Shown here piece by piece: positions 7,585 through 14,496 of a stretch of DNA of 16,277 bases. The stretch is from an uncultured Bacilli bacterium (GTDB lineage: Bacteria > Bacillota_I > Bacilli_A > RF39 > UBA660), in contig CANTWP010000108.1 of NCBI GenBank assembly GCA_947853245.1, forward strand, positions 1-16,277, read 5' to 3'. The first letter of the stretch is position 1; the number at the start of each line of letters is the position of its first letter. The translations under genes were made by a program, and so were the position numbers. Below the pieces are notes generated by a model. That model was not told where the DNA came from, ran no database searches, and saw nothing but the letters and a program-made list of their open reading frames with translations.

Positions 7585-7818
7585 ATGGCTAAATTTTGTT
7601 CAAATTGTGGTAAAGAATTAGAAGATAATGTTAATAACTGTTCAAATTGTGGAACACCAGTAAATGGGGTTAATGAAACAAGCACTAATCATGTTGATCA
7701 TAAATCAAAGATTACAGCGGGAATTTTAGGAATATTTTTAGGAGCTTTTGGTATTCATAACTTTTATTTATGATATACTGGTAAAGCAATGGGGCAATTA
7801 TTAATCACTGTTTTATAA
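7585..7818 (+). pseudogene. Zinc-ribbon/TM2-domain membrane protein, truncated by an in-frame TGA
   Basis: Residues 1-28 form a zinc ribbon (CSNCG...CSNCG). From about residue 45 a TM2 domain begins, with ITAGILGIFLGAFGIHNFYL as its first transmembrane helix. TM2 proteins normally continue with Gly after NFYL. Here the codon is TGA (7771-7773), one base change from GGA. The same frame then gives YTGKAMGQLLITVL, which is good TM2 sequence, before a TAA at 7816-7818. The second TM2 helix is missing, and the DUF2752 gene starts 11 bases later. Promoter and ribosome-binding site (AAGGATG, 7571-7577) are intact, so a 62-residue fragment could still be made. The gene is read as decayed by one nonsense change plus loss of its 3' part. 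Confidence 0.8.
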
Positions 7819-7829
7819 TTGTAATCATC

Positions 7830-8129
7830 ATGATTTTTATGATGATTACTTTATTTTCTAGTAATATTCATTGCTTGTTTAAAGAAACATTCGGTATTGC
7901 TTGTCCCGCTTGTGGTTTTACTAGAGCTTTTATTGCATTATTACATGGCCATATATTAACTTCATTACGTTATAATATCTTATGTATTCCGTTTCTATTA
8001 TTTTGGTTATATTATATAGCTGTAATTATTTATTGTTGGTTTAGAAAAACAGATGATTATATTATATCTTTAGAAAATAAAATTATTATCCTTTTATTAA
8101 TATTAAATATGATAATTAATAATATCTAA
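7830..8129 (+). CDS. Small DUF2752 membrane protein
   Basis: The 99 residues contain the DUF2752 hallmark CPACGFTRAFIALLHG (residues 26-41), with the CPxCGxTRA core, followed by ...RYN and a transmembrane helix (about 50-69). A third hydrophobic stretch lies at 86-98. The function of this family is not established to my knowledge. The start is uncertain: ATG 7830 has no clear ribosome-binding site. The frame is open upstream to 7785 and encodes further hydrophobic residues (FIIVII) just before Met1, so the usual N-terminal helix may be partly lost or started from a non-ATG codon. It lies downstream of the truncated TM2 gene, in another frame. A deletion joining the two is a plausible origin. 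Confidence 0.7.
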   Translation: MIFMMITLFSSNIHCLFKETFGIACPACGFTRAFIALLHGHILTSLRYNILCIPFLLFWLYYIAVIIYCWFRKTDDYIISLENKIIILLLILNMIINNI

Positions 8130-8162
8130 AAGAGACTAAGAATTAACTTACTTAGTCTCTTT
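8129..8162. terminator. Bidirectional terminator between convergent genes
   Basis: AAAGAGACTAAG (8129-8140) pairs with CTTAGTCTCTTT (8151-8162) around a 10-base loop. It serves the DUF2752 gene on the plus strand and the lipoprotein gene on the minus strand, overlapping the stop codons of both. The T tract is short on each side. Confidence 0.75.
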
Positions 8163-9024
8163 ATTCATATAATTGTTGTTTTAAAGATTCAATATTTTCA
8201 TTCATAATAGTTAAATAATCTTTACCGTCTCTTATTTCAGTTTCATCTAAATTAGAAATGGTATGGAATTCTATTAGTTCTACTTTAGTATCTTTAATTA
8301 ATTCAGTAATAGTTTCATTTATATCTTCATTTTTTAAAGTGTATATATATTTTAAGCTACCATTTATAATCATGGCCTTGACAGTTTCAATATTTTTATC
8401 AGCTGAGTTATCAGTTCCTTCCAAAGAAATAACTTCTAAACCATATTTTTCAAGATATTTTAATAGATCGTTTGCTACAACGATTGTATTACTCTTAGCA
8501 TTTTGGATCATTAATTGTGTTTTAGCGTCCAAACTAGATACATCGATTTTTAATTGTTTATAGTTATCTTCGATCTCTTTAATTAAGTATTGATTAGTTA
8601 CATATTCCTCAAATCCTGTTTTAATATTTTGCGCGATCATCAAAAAATTTGATGGGTCTAGCCACATTTCTTCAATACGATAATCATATTCAATACTAGC
8701 TGAGGCATCTATAATTTTCAAGTTTTTATTAGATGTCAACATTGGTTTAATATAATCTTTTTCAACACTTAATCCATTGAAAATAAATAAATCACAATTA
8801 CTATAATCTTTTAATTGCTTTTCAGTTAATGTATATTTATTTACTACAATACCATTTGGATAAATACTTTCAATAGTAGCGTTATCTCCATATAACTTTT
8901 CAGTAATATATTCAATTGGATAAGCAGAAGTATAAATTAAAATATCTTCCATAGTATCTCTTTTTAGACATCCTGTTGTCATAAATATTGTTATGGTAAT
9001 TAGAATAGTTAGAATTTTTTTCAT
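8161..9024 (-). CDS. ZnuA/TroA-like metal-binding lipoprotein lacking the histidine ligands
   Basis: The protein has 287 residues with a lipoprotein signal (hydrophobic 4-15, lipobox TTGC, Cys19), so it should be anchored outside the membrane. It follows the cluster A-I zinc/manganese solute-binding protein pattern: N-terminal lobe (YPIEYITEKLYGDNATIESIY), DLFIFNGLSVE (78-88), WLDP (121-124), a linking helix (about 140-178), and a C-terminal lobe ending with DYLTIMNENIESLK. The three places where this family has metal-binding His carry Asn62 (VVNKYTL), Met120 (EEMWLDP) and Asn185 (VVANDLLKYL). Metal binding of the usual kind is therefore unlikely. No ABC ATPase or permease gene is adjacent. 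It is the second gene after yidD, one base away, with AAAAAGGAGA (9031-9040) as ribosome-binding site. The role is unknown. Confidence 0.78.
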   Translation of the reverse strand: MKKILTILITITIFMTTGCLKRDTMEDILIYTSAYPIEYITEKLYGDNATIESIYPNGIVVNKYTLTEKQLKDYSNCDLFIFNGLSVEKDYIKPMLTSNKNLKIIDASASIEYDYRIEEMWLDPSNFLMIAQNIKTGFEEYVTNQYLIKEIEDNYKQLKIDVSSLDAKTQLMIQNAKSNTIVVANDLLKYLEKYGLEVISLEGTDNSADKNIETVKAMIINGSLKYIYTLKNEDINETITELIKDTKVELIEFHTISNLDETEIRDGKDYLTIMNENIESLKQQLYE

Positions 9025-9025
9025 C

Positions 9026-9244
9026 TTATTTCTCCTTTTTTATAACTGGGTCAAATCCACTAGTTCCCCAAGGGTTACATTTTAAAACCCTTTTAATTGT
9101 TAAAATAGTTCCTTTAATACAACCATATTCATTTATGGCCTCAATTCCGTATTGTGAACAAGTTGGTATATGTCTACAAGAATTATGCCAAGGTCCAGGT
9201 ACTAATTGATAAATTTTGATAAGTCCAATTAAAATGTATTTCAT
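9026..9244 (-). CDS. yidD: YidD membrane protein insertion efficiency factor
   Basis: YidD is a small membrane-associated protein that assists YidC-dependent insertion of inner-membrane proteins. The 72 residues show the family pattern in order: an N-terminal amphipathic/hydrophobic segment (KYILIGLIKIYQLV), CRHIPTCSQYGIEAINEYG (residues 23-41), KGTILTIKRVLKCNPW and the closing GGFDPV-like GTSGFDPV. All three conserved Cys are present (23, 29 and 56). Its usual neighbours (rpmH, rnpA, yidC) are not here, as is common in Firmicutes. It is cotranscribed with the lipoprotein gene and divergent from rnc. Its -10 lies only about 15 bases before the start codon, so the leader is very short and no strong ribosome-binding site is seen. 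Confidence 0.95.
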   Translation of the reverse strand: MKYILIGLIKIYQLVPGPWHNSCRHIPTCSQYGIEAINEYGCIKGTILTIKRVLKCNPWGTSGFDPVIKKEK

Positions 9245-9258
9245 ATTTCATCAGTTAC

Positions 9259-9287
9259 ATTATACTAAATTTCAAAAAAAAAGTAAA
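9259..9287 (-). promoter_or_regulatory. Promoter of yidD and the lipoprotein gene
   Basis: On the minus strand, TTTACT (9287-9282), a 17-base spacer and TATAAT (9264-9259) precede the yidD start at 9244. Expected transcription start is near 9252, giving a leader of about eight bases. Confidence 0.65.
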
Positions 9288-9313
9288 ATGGGTGTACTTA
9301 TATATTTAAAGTT

Positions 9314-9322
9314 TGATATAAT
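9314..9322 (+). promoter_or_regulatory. Extended -10 promoter of rnc
   Basis: TGATATAAT has a perfect -10 at 9317-9322 with the TG extension, and no clear -35. Transcription should start near 9329, about ten bases before the rnc start codon. This also argues against any start upstream of 9339. Confidence 0.65.
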
Positions 9323-9338
9323 GTTTACAGGTGATTGT

Positions 9339-10001
9339 ATGAAAGTATTGGAAAAGTTTAATATAAATACAAACCATAAATCTTTATATGAAGAAGCTTT
9401 CACACATACTTCTTATGCTAACGAACATGGAACAATAAGCTATGAACGTTTAGAATATTTAGGAGATGCTGTTTTAGAACTTATAATGAGTGAATATTTA
9501 TACAAAAATACTGAATATGAAGAAGGGATGATGACTAAGTTACGTTCTCATTATGTATGTGAGAATGCCCTTTATGAGTATTCAATACGTTTAGGACTTA
9601 ATGAATTTGTTTTACTTGGTCATGGTGAGGAAACAACTGGAGGTCGCACTAGAAAAGCAATAGTCGCGGATATTTTTGAGTCCTTTATTGGAGCTCTTTT
9701 TCTAGATCAAGGCCTTGTTTTTGTGAAAAATTTCATTTATAAGAATATAATTCCACTTATTGAAAATAAAGAGGTTGATTTTTTTAGTGACTATAAGTCT
9801 ATTTTACAAGAATATGTTCAAACAGATCGTCGTAGTTTAGAATATGATGTTGTAGATGAAGAAGGACCAAGTCATAATAAAGTATTTACAGTAGTTGTTA
9901 AGATTGATGGTATAGTTTATGGTAAGGGAGTAGCGCATTCCAAGAAAGAAGCGGAACAAGAAGCTGCTCACGACGCATTAAAGAAAGCACAAAATGTCTA
10001 A
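9339..10001 (+). CDS. rnc: Ribonuclease III
   Basis: RNase III cuts double-stranded RNA in rRNA and mRNA processing. From ATG 9339 the protein has 220 residues. The endonuclease domain (about 1-145) carries the signature ERLEYLGDAVLEL with Glu36, Glu39 and Asp43. The second acidic pair is Asp111 and Glu114 in KAIVADIFES. A double-stranded-RNA-binding domain follows (about 150-218), ending AHSKKEAEQEAAHDALKKA. The frame is open back to 9216, but that longer start would put 41 non-homologous residues upstream and lie ahead of the promoter at 9314-9322. AGGTGA (9329-9334) precedes the chosen ATG, with a short spacing of four bases. The next gene starts within its last eight bases. smc, a frequent downstream neighbour of rnc in Bacilli, is not here. 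Confidence 0.95.
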   Translation: MKVLEKFNINTNHKSLYEEAFTHTSYANEHGTISYERLEYLGDAVLELIMSEYLYKNTEYEEGMMTKLRSHYVCENALYEYSIRLGLNEFVLLGHGEETTGGRTRKAIVADIFESFIGALFLDQGLVFVKNFIYKNIIPLIENKEVDFFSDYKSILQEYVQTDRRSLEYDVVDEEGPSHNKVFTVVVKIDGIVYGKGVAHSKKEAEQEAAHDALKKAQNV

Positions 10002-11241
10002 TCAAGATATAATAAGAGATATCTTTTTTAATGAGATTGTTAATGAAGCAAATAGGAACGAAGTATCAATATTAGAAATAGATGGTTTTGAACATATTTA
10101 TAATATTGGGTTTAATGCCTGTATTGAAGGAAAACTTAACTCTGGTAATATTAGTGATTCTAAGCCTATTTTAATGATTAATAATAAAGAACAACTATTA
10201 AATATGTTAGAAAAATATATAACAGAAGTTGATAAAACAACTAATTATTTTTCTAATTGTGAATACAAACAAAGAATGAAGGCCTATATGTCTTTTGTGT
10301 GGAACAATGCTATATATGAAGATTTCGCTAACCCTTGTGGTTATTTAAAGAAACAAATAGATTTTTTAAAGAATCCCAAATTTGAATTAGGAGAATTTGT
10401 GTATGCTAATGATATAGTTTTTTCAAGTATTATAAATTCTAAAAATAAGAATGCTATAGAAGCTTTAAATGGGAGTGACATTGTAGTGTCTGTTAAAAAG
10501 CAAGGAATAAAAATGGAAACTCCATTTGTATTTGAAACTAAAATAGTATGTAGAGAAAATAATAATGAATATCTATTACCAAGTATCAGTTATGGTATTA
10601 GTAATAATGAATGTTATATATATACTATTCAAGATAAAAATAATGATAAAGACACCATTTTTTCTAAAAATATTAATCGAATTTTTTATTCATTAAATAG
10701 TAATGTATCGAAAGTAGAAGAAGAAAGATATAATGAATTAACAGCTCAAGGTATTTCCGAATTTTCTAATTATCATTTAAATCAGAATGATGAAATTGTC
10801 TGTGATGATTTTCCTGAAAACATTAGTAAAGTATCACCAAGCTCTATTATTGCTTTGACTGTCTTTTTAGATTCTTTATTAAAACAAGGTATTGATAAAG
10901 TTAAGGTTGTTTCTTGTTTACCAATTCGTTATTATGGAAAAGAAATATTCTATTTAAAAAAACATGCTTATATGACAAATAAAAATAATTTGACTAAAGA
11001 GGAATCTGACAAATTATTGTTAGATTATAAAAAAGAACATTTACGAATACAAAAAAATTTATCAGAAAAGTTAATTCGTAATTTTAGACGATTAGAATAT
11101 CATTTTGATAATTGTTTTGTAGCTTCTTATCCTTTAGAATTAGATGAATATTTACATTTTAGGTTTAGAGAATTTACTAATTCAAATAATTTATTATTAA
11201 ATAGTATTATGGATAGTAGGGTAGAACATAAAATAAAGTAA
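9994..11241 (+). CDS. Unrecognised 415-residue protein, translationally coupled to rnc
   Basis: I do not recognise this protein. Its ATG overlaps the last eight bases of rnc, so translation coupling is likely. It is predicted soluble, with no signal peptide or transmembrane helix. The N-terminal part (1-130) looks helical and ends in several aromatic and charged helices. The middle (about 135-235) looks rich in beta strands (VVSVKKQGIK, YLLPSISYGI, ECYIYTIQD). A segment at 250-320 contains a serine/isoleucine-rich helix before VKVVSCLPIRYYGKE. The C-terminal third is basic and helical (ERL-type KNLSEKLIRNFRRLEYHF). No catalytic motif stands out. Base composition matches the neighbours, and the full-length frame between conserved genes argues that it is real. 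The position suggests, without proving, a link to RNA metabolism. Confidence 0.8.
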   Translation: MSNQDIIRDIFFNEIVNEANRNEVSILEIDGFEHIYNIGFNACIEGKLNSGNISDSKPILMINNKEQLLNMLEKYITEVDKTTNYFSNCEYKQRMKAYMSFVWNNAIYEDFANPCGYLKKQIDFLKNPKFELGEFVYANDIVFSSIINSKNKNAIEALNGSDIVVSVKKQGIKMETPFVFETKIVCRENNNEYLLPSISYGISNNECYIYTIQDKNNDKDTIFSKNINRIFYSLNSNVSKVEEERYNELTAQGISEFSNYHLNQNDEIVCDDFPENISKVSPSSIIALTVFLDSLLKQGIDKVKVVSCLPIRYYGKEIFYLKKHAYMTNKNNLTKEESDKLLLDYKKEHLRIQKNLSEKLIRNFRRLEYHFDNCFVASYPLELDEYLHFRFREFTNSNNLLLNSIMDSRVEHKIK

Positions 11242-11248
11242 TAAATAC

Positions 11249-11277
11249 TTGAAAAAGTATATAAAAAGTTATAGAAT
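11249..11277 (+). promoter_or_regulatory. Promoter of the YebC-family gene
   Basis: TTGAAA (11249-11254), a 17-base spacer and TAGAAT (11272-11277) lie in the 61-base gap after the 415-residue gene. No terminator is seen in that gap, so readthrough from the rnc unit is also possible. Confidence 0.55.
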
Positions 11278-11302
11278 ATTGAAAGCAAGGAGAAAGTGAT
11301 TT

Positions 11303-12013
11303 ATGGGAAGAGCTTACGAGGTAAGAAAAGCCAGTATTCAAAAGACTGGTGCAGCACGTGGAAAAATTTATTCTATGTATGCTAGAGAAATATACGAGGT
11401 GGCTAAAAACGGTGGTACTGAGTTAGAATCTAATTTAGAGCTTAAAAGATTAGTTGATAAAGCTAAGAAAGAACAAGTACCTAATGATATTATTAAAAGA
11501 GCTATTGATAAAGTAAATAGTGGAGCAGATGAAAGCTATTCTTCTGTTCGTTATGAATTGTTTGGACCAAGTGGTTCTAACGTAATTGTTGATTGCTTAA
11601 CAGATAATGTTAATCGTTCAGTAAGTTTAATTAGAGCGGCTTTAAATAAGACGTCTGCCAAAATGGGTGCTATGGGTAGTGTAGCATTTATGTATGATAA
11701 TCTTTGTGTTGTTAGCTTTAAAGGTATGACAGAAGATGAAACTTTAGAGGCTTTAATAGAAGCTGAAGTAGATGCTGATATAGAAGTTCAAGAAGAAAAT
11801 ATTGTTTTATATGGAAAACCTGCAGATTTATATGCAATTAAAGAAGCAATACTTGCTAAAAAACAAGTAGAATTCGATGTTGATGAAATTAAAATGATCC
11901 CTAAAGATAGAGTTGTACTTGAAGGCGAGACCTTAGAAGATTTTGAAAAATTATTAAATTTACTTGATGAAATAGAAGACGTTAATCATGTTTATCATAA
12001 TGTAGAATTATAA
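11303..12013 (+). CDS. YebC/PmpR-family protein
   Basis: The 236 residues match the YebC/PmpR (TACO1-like) family across their length. The N-terminal domain begins MGRAYEVRKASIQKTGAARG and includes REIYEVAKNGG and KRLVDKAKKEQVPNDIIKRAIDK (about 48-70). The middle has YELFGPSGSNVIVDCLTDNVNRS and MGAMGSVAFMYD. The acidic C-terminal part ends VYHNVEL. Members were long annotated as transcription regulators. More recent work supports a role on the ribosome, helping translation of stalling sequences such as proline runs. The start form (MGRA... with KTGAARGKIYS) is of a different type from the common MAGHSKW version. The ribosome-binding site AAGGAGA (11287-11293) is strong. It has its own promoter and terminator, so it is probably transcribed alone. 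Confidence 0.93.
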   Translation: MGRAYEVRKASIQKTGAARGKIYSMYAREIYEVAKNGGTELESNLELKRLVDKAKKEQVPNDIIKRAIDKVNSGADESYSSVRYELFGPSGSNVIVDCLTDNVNRSVSLIRAALNKTSAKMGAMGSVAFMYDNLCVVSFKGMTEDETLEALIEAEVDADIEVQEENIVLYGKPADLYAIKEAILAKKQVEFDVDEIKMIPKDRVVLEGETLEDFEKLLNLLDEIEDVNHVYHNVEL

Positions 12014-12052
12014 TTATTATTAAAGAAATAATTTTATTATATTTTATGTGTA

Positions 12053-12094
12053 AAAAACATCTGAAGTCAACACCAGTTGAAATCAGATGTTTTT
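12053..12094 (+). terminator. Terminator of the YebC-family gene
   Basis: This is a two-tier hairpin: AAAAACATCTGA (12053-12064) pairs with TCAGATGTTTTT (12083-12094), and inside it TCAAC pairs with GTTGA around ACCA. The outer arm ends in five T, so it works as an intrinsic terminator. From 12095 to 12213 I see only AT-rich sequence with no gene. Confidence 0.85.
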
Positions 12095-12213
12095 ATTATT
12101 TAAATATAAGGTAATTATTATAAATACATATTAGAATTACAATAGTCTAAATTAACAAAAGAGTAATTGATAATAATTTTTATATCCAAAATTTGTAAAA
12201 GTTAGAAATACCA

Positions 12214-12243
12214 TTTACATTTACATTTTTGTTTTGATATAAT
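12214..12243 (+). promoter_or_regulatory. Promoter of the dnaB-dnaI operon
   Basis: TTTACA (12214-12219), an 18-base spacer and TATAAT (12238-12243), with the TG extension at 12235-12236. It lies 28 bases before the dnaB start, which has AGGGTGGTGG (12258-12267) as ribosome-binding site. Confidence 0.78.
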
Positions 12244-12271
12244 GAAATTGAATTAACAGGGTGGTGGTAGC

Positions 12272-13558
12272 ATGAAAGTAATGGTTTTACCAGCTGATAC
12301 TTATATAGTTTCTAATAAAGCAGTAATAACAGAGTATAGTAGAAAAATTATATCTATGTTATATCAACCAATTATTGGATCACATGCTACTAGCTTATAT
12401 TTTTCTTTCTGGTCTAATTTAGATACTAATCAAGTTATGTCGATGAATAGAACACATCACTATTTAATGGCTAATACTGGACTTAGTATAGACGATTTAA
12501 TGGAAGCTCGGGAAAAGTTAGAGGGTATTGGTTTATTAAAAGTATATTTAAGTAGAGGTAGTATTAATCAATATATTTATGAACTTTATGCTCCATTAAA
12601 TGCTTGTGAATTTTTTGCCAATCCTATTTTAAATACGGCTCTTTATAATTCTTTTGGAAAGCAAGAATATGATAAAATCTTAGCTTATTTTACTATTCCT
12701 AAAATAAATTTAAAAAATTATGAAGAAATTACTAGTTCTTTTCATGAAGTATTTAGGATTTTACCTAGTACTCCAATAGAACAAGTAAATAATATTAGAA
12801 CTAATACTAAACTAGGGTTAACTTTTACCCCAACAATAGATCTTAGTAATGTTTTGTCTTCTATTCCTAAGGAAATGTTACAGTATAATAAAATAACAAA
12901 AGATACTAAAGATTTTCTTTATAAAATAGCATTCGTTTATAATCTTAATGATGAAAATTTTATAAGTATAATTAGAGATTCTATAGATGATAAACATTTA
13001 ATAAATAAAGACTTAGTTAGAGAAAATTGTAGAAAGTATTATGCATTTGAAAATAATGGTAAGTTACCAACGATTATGTATAAAAATCAACCAGAATGTT
13101 TACGTAGAGAAGTAACTGATACTTCTAAACGCTCTAAGTTCATATATACAATGGAAACAACATCTCCGTATGATTTTTTAACTATTAAAAATAATAATAT
13201 TCGTCCTTCTAAGACAGATTTAAATATTTTAGAAATATTACTTGTAGATTATGATCTAACACCAGGGGTTGTAAATGTTTTAATTGATTATGTTTTAAAA
13301 ATAAATAATAATAAACTTATTAAATCTTTTGTAGAAAATATTGCTATGCAATGGAAAAGAAGTAATATTAAAACAGTTGAACAAGCCATGGAGATTGCTA
13401 CTAAAGAGAATAACATCAAAAAGAAAAAGGTAATTAAGCCTTCATCAAGTACAATTAAAGAAGAAAAGCCAGAATGGTTTGATAAAAATATTGAAAGTAA
13501 TGAAGTTAGTGATGAAGAAGCAAAAGCATTTATGGAAAAATTAAAAGTGGTAAAGTAG
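12272..13558 (+). CDS. dnaB: Replication initiation/membrane attachment protein DnaB (Firmicutes type)
   Basis: Firmicutes DnaB (not the helicase) works with DnaD and DnaI to load the replicative helicase at oriC and at restart sites, in association with the membrane. The 428 residues show the N-terminal winged-helix region (about 20-105, with SRKIISMLYQPIIGSHATSLYF and REKLEGIGLLKVY). The C-terminal DnaB/DnaD-type helical domain follows (about 310-395: YDFLTIKNNN, SKTDLNILEILLVDYDLTPGVVNVLI, and NIAMQWKRSNIKTVEQAMEI with its tryptophan). A Lys-rich linker and a short tail (EKPEWFDKNI) end the protein. dnaI follows after eight bases, the same order as in Bacillus subtilis. Sequence outside these motifs is divergent, which is usual for the family. 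A nrdR gene, often upstream, is absent. Confidence 0.93.
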   Translation: MKVMVLPADTYIVSNKAVITEYSRKIISMLYQPIIGSHATSLYFSFWSNLDTNQVMSMNRTHHYLMANTGLSIDDLMEAREKLEGIGLLKVYLSRGSINQYIYELYAPLNACEFFANPILNTALYNSFGKQEYDKILAYFTIPKINLKNYEEITSSFHEVFRILPSTPIEQVNNIRTNTKLGLTFTPTIDLSNVLSSIPKEMLQYNKITKDTKDFLYKIAFVYNLNDENFISIIRDSIDDKHLINKDLVRENCRKYYAFENNGKLPTIMYKNQPECLRREVTDTSKRSKFIYTMETTSPYDFLTIKNNNIRPSKTDLNILEILLVDYDLTPGVVNVLIDYVLKINNNKLIKSFVENIAMQWKRSNIKTVEQAMEIATKENNIKKKKVIKPSSSTIKEEKPEWFDKNIESNEVSDEEAKAFMEKLKVVK

Positions 13559-13566
13559 GTGAGAAT

Positions 13567-14487
13567 ATGAAAAACACTAGTTCTATAATTAATGATTTAA
13601 ATATTGGACAAAATGTTGATAAGACATTAAAAAAGTCTTATCAAGAAGCATTAAAAGATGAAGATTTTAAATTTTTAATAAGTAAACTAAAAGTTTCAGA
13701 AGATGTTCTTTCAAAAAATACATCAACATTGGAAGAATGTTCTCAAAACTATAAGAAATGTTTATCTTGTAAAGGTATTATAAATTGTCCTTATAAAATG
13801 CCAGGCTATTGTTATTTACCTAAAGTTGTTGAAGGAAACTTAACTTTTTCTTATATCCCTTGTAAATTTCAGAAAAAATTGTTAGAACAACAAAAATATT
13901 TAGATAATGTTTATTTATTTGATATTCCAAAAGAAATTAAAGAAGCTAATATATCTAAAATATTTATGAAAGATTCTAATAGATTTGAAGTTATTGAATT
14001 TATTCATAAATTTATTAATAATTATGATACTAATAAGAATCAAAAAGGCATATATTTATATGGGAACTTTGGATGTGGAAAGACTTATTTAATAGCGGCT
14101 ATGTTTAATGAGCTTGCTCTTAATAATGTAAAGAGTGCTATAATATATTGGCCAGAGTATTTACGAGATTTGAAGGCATCATTTGATACAGATTTTAAAG
14201 ATAAGTTTGAATATATCAAAAAAGTCCCATTATTGTTGATTGATGATATTGGTGCGGAATCTGTTACAAGTTGGAGTCGTGATGAAGTATTAGGACCGAT
14301 CCTACAGTATCGAATGCAAGAAAAATTACCAACTTTTTTTACATCAAATTTGGATCTAAAAGCTTTAGAAATACATTTATCTATAAGCAAAGATGGTATT
14401 GAAAATATTAAAGCTAAAAGAATTATTGAAAGAATAAGTCAATTATCAGAAATAAAAACAATGATTAGTAAAAATTTAAGGAAGTAG
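13567..14487 (+). CDS. dnaI: Helicase loader DnaI (primosomal AAA+ ATPase)
   Basis: DnaI delivers the replicative helicase onto DNA and opens its ring. The 306 residues show both expected parts. The N-terminal helicase-binding domain carries a zinc site with Cys65, Cys68, Cys74 and Cys82 (CLSCKGIINCPYKMPGYC). The AAA+ domain (about 130-306) has Walker A GNFGCGKT (166-173), Walker B LLLIDDIG (222-229), sensor 1 TSN (259-261) and Arg-rich segments after it (KAKRIIERI). The helicase-loader pattern ESVTSWSRDEVLGPILQYRM (231-250) is clear. The ribosome-binding site TAGGTGAG overlaps the dnaB stop codon, so the two are coupled. The protein looks complete and functional. Confidence 0.96.
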   Translation: MKNTSSIINDLNIGQNVDKTLKKSYQEALKDEDFKFLISKLKVSEDVLSKNTSTLEECSQNYKKCLSCKGIINCPYKMPGYCYLPKVVEGNLTFSYIPCKFQKKLLEQQKYLDNVYLFDIPKEIKEANISKIFMKDSNRFEVIEFIHKFINNYDTNKNQKGIYLYGNFGCGKTYLIAAMFNELALNNVKSAIIYWPEYLRDLKASFDTDFKDKFEYIKKVPLLLIDDIGAESVTSWSRDEVLGPILQYRMQEKLPTFFTSNLDLKALEIHLSISKDGIENIKAKRIIERISQLSEIKTMISKNLRK

Positions 14488-14496
14488 TAGAGTAGT

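Noticed and set aside
7771..7818. Programmed readthrough or selenocysteine at the TGA in the TM2 gene
   Set aside because: No SECIS-like hairpin was seen just after the TGA, the family has Gly there, and the frame stops again after 14 codons with the domain still incomplete.
8258..8563. Plus-strand open frame of 101 codons opposite the lipoprotein gene
   Set aside because: It is a shadow frame with no ribosome-binding site and no family resemblance, while the minus-strand gene has signal peptide, lipobox and family motifs.
9216..9338. Upstream extension of RNase III by 41 residues
   Set aside because: It would start inside yidD on the other strand and ahead of the rnc -10 at 9317-9322. The added residues do not resemble RNase III, and ATG 9339 has its own AGGTGA site.
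14085..14390. Minus-strand open frame of 101 codons inside dnaI
   Set aside because: It is opposite the Walker B and sensor region of dnaI and has no independent support.
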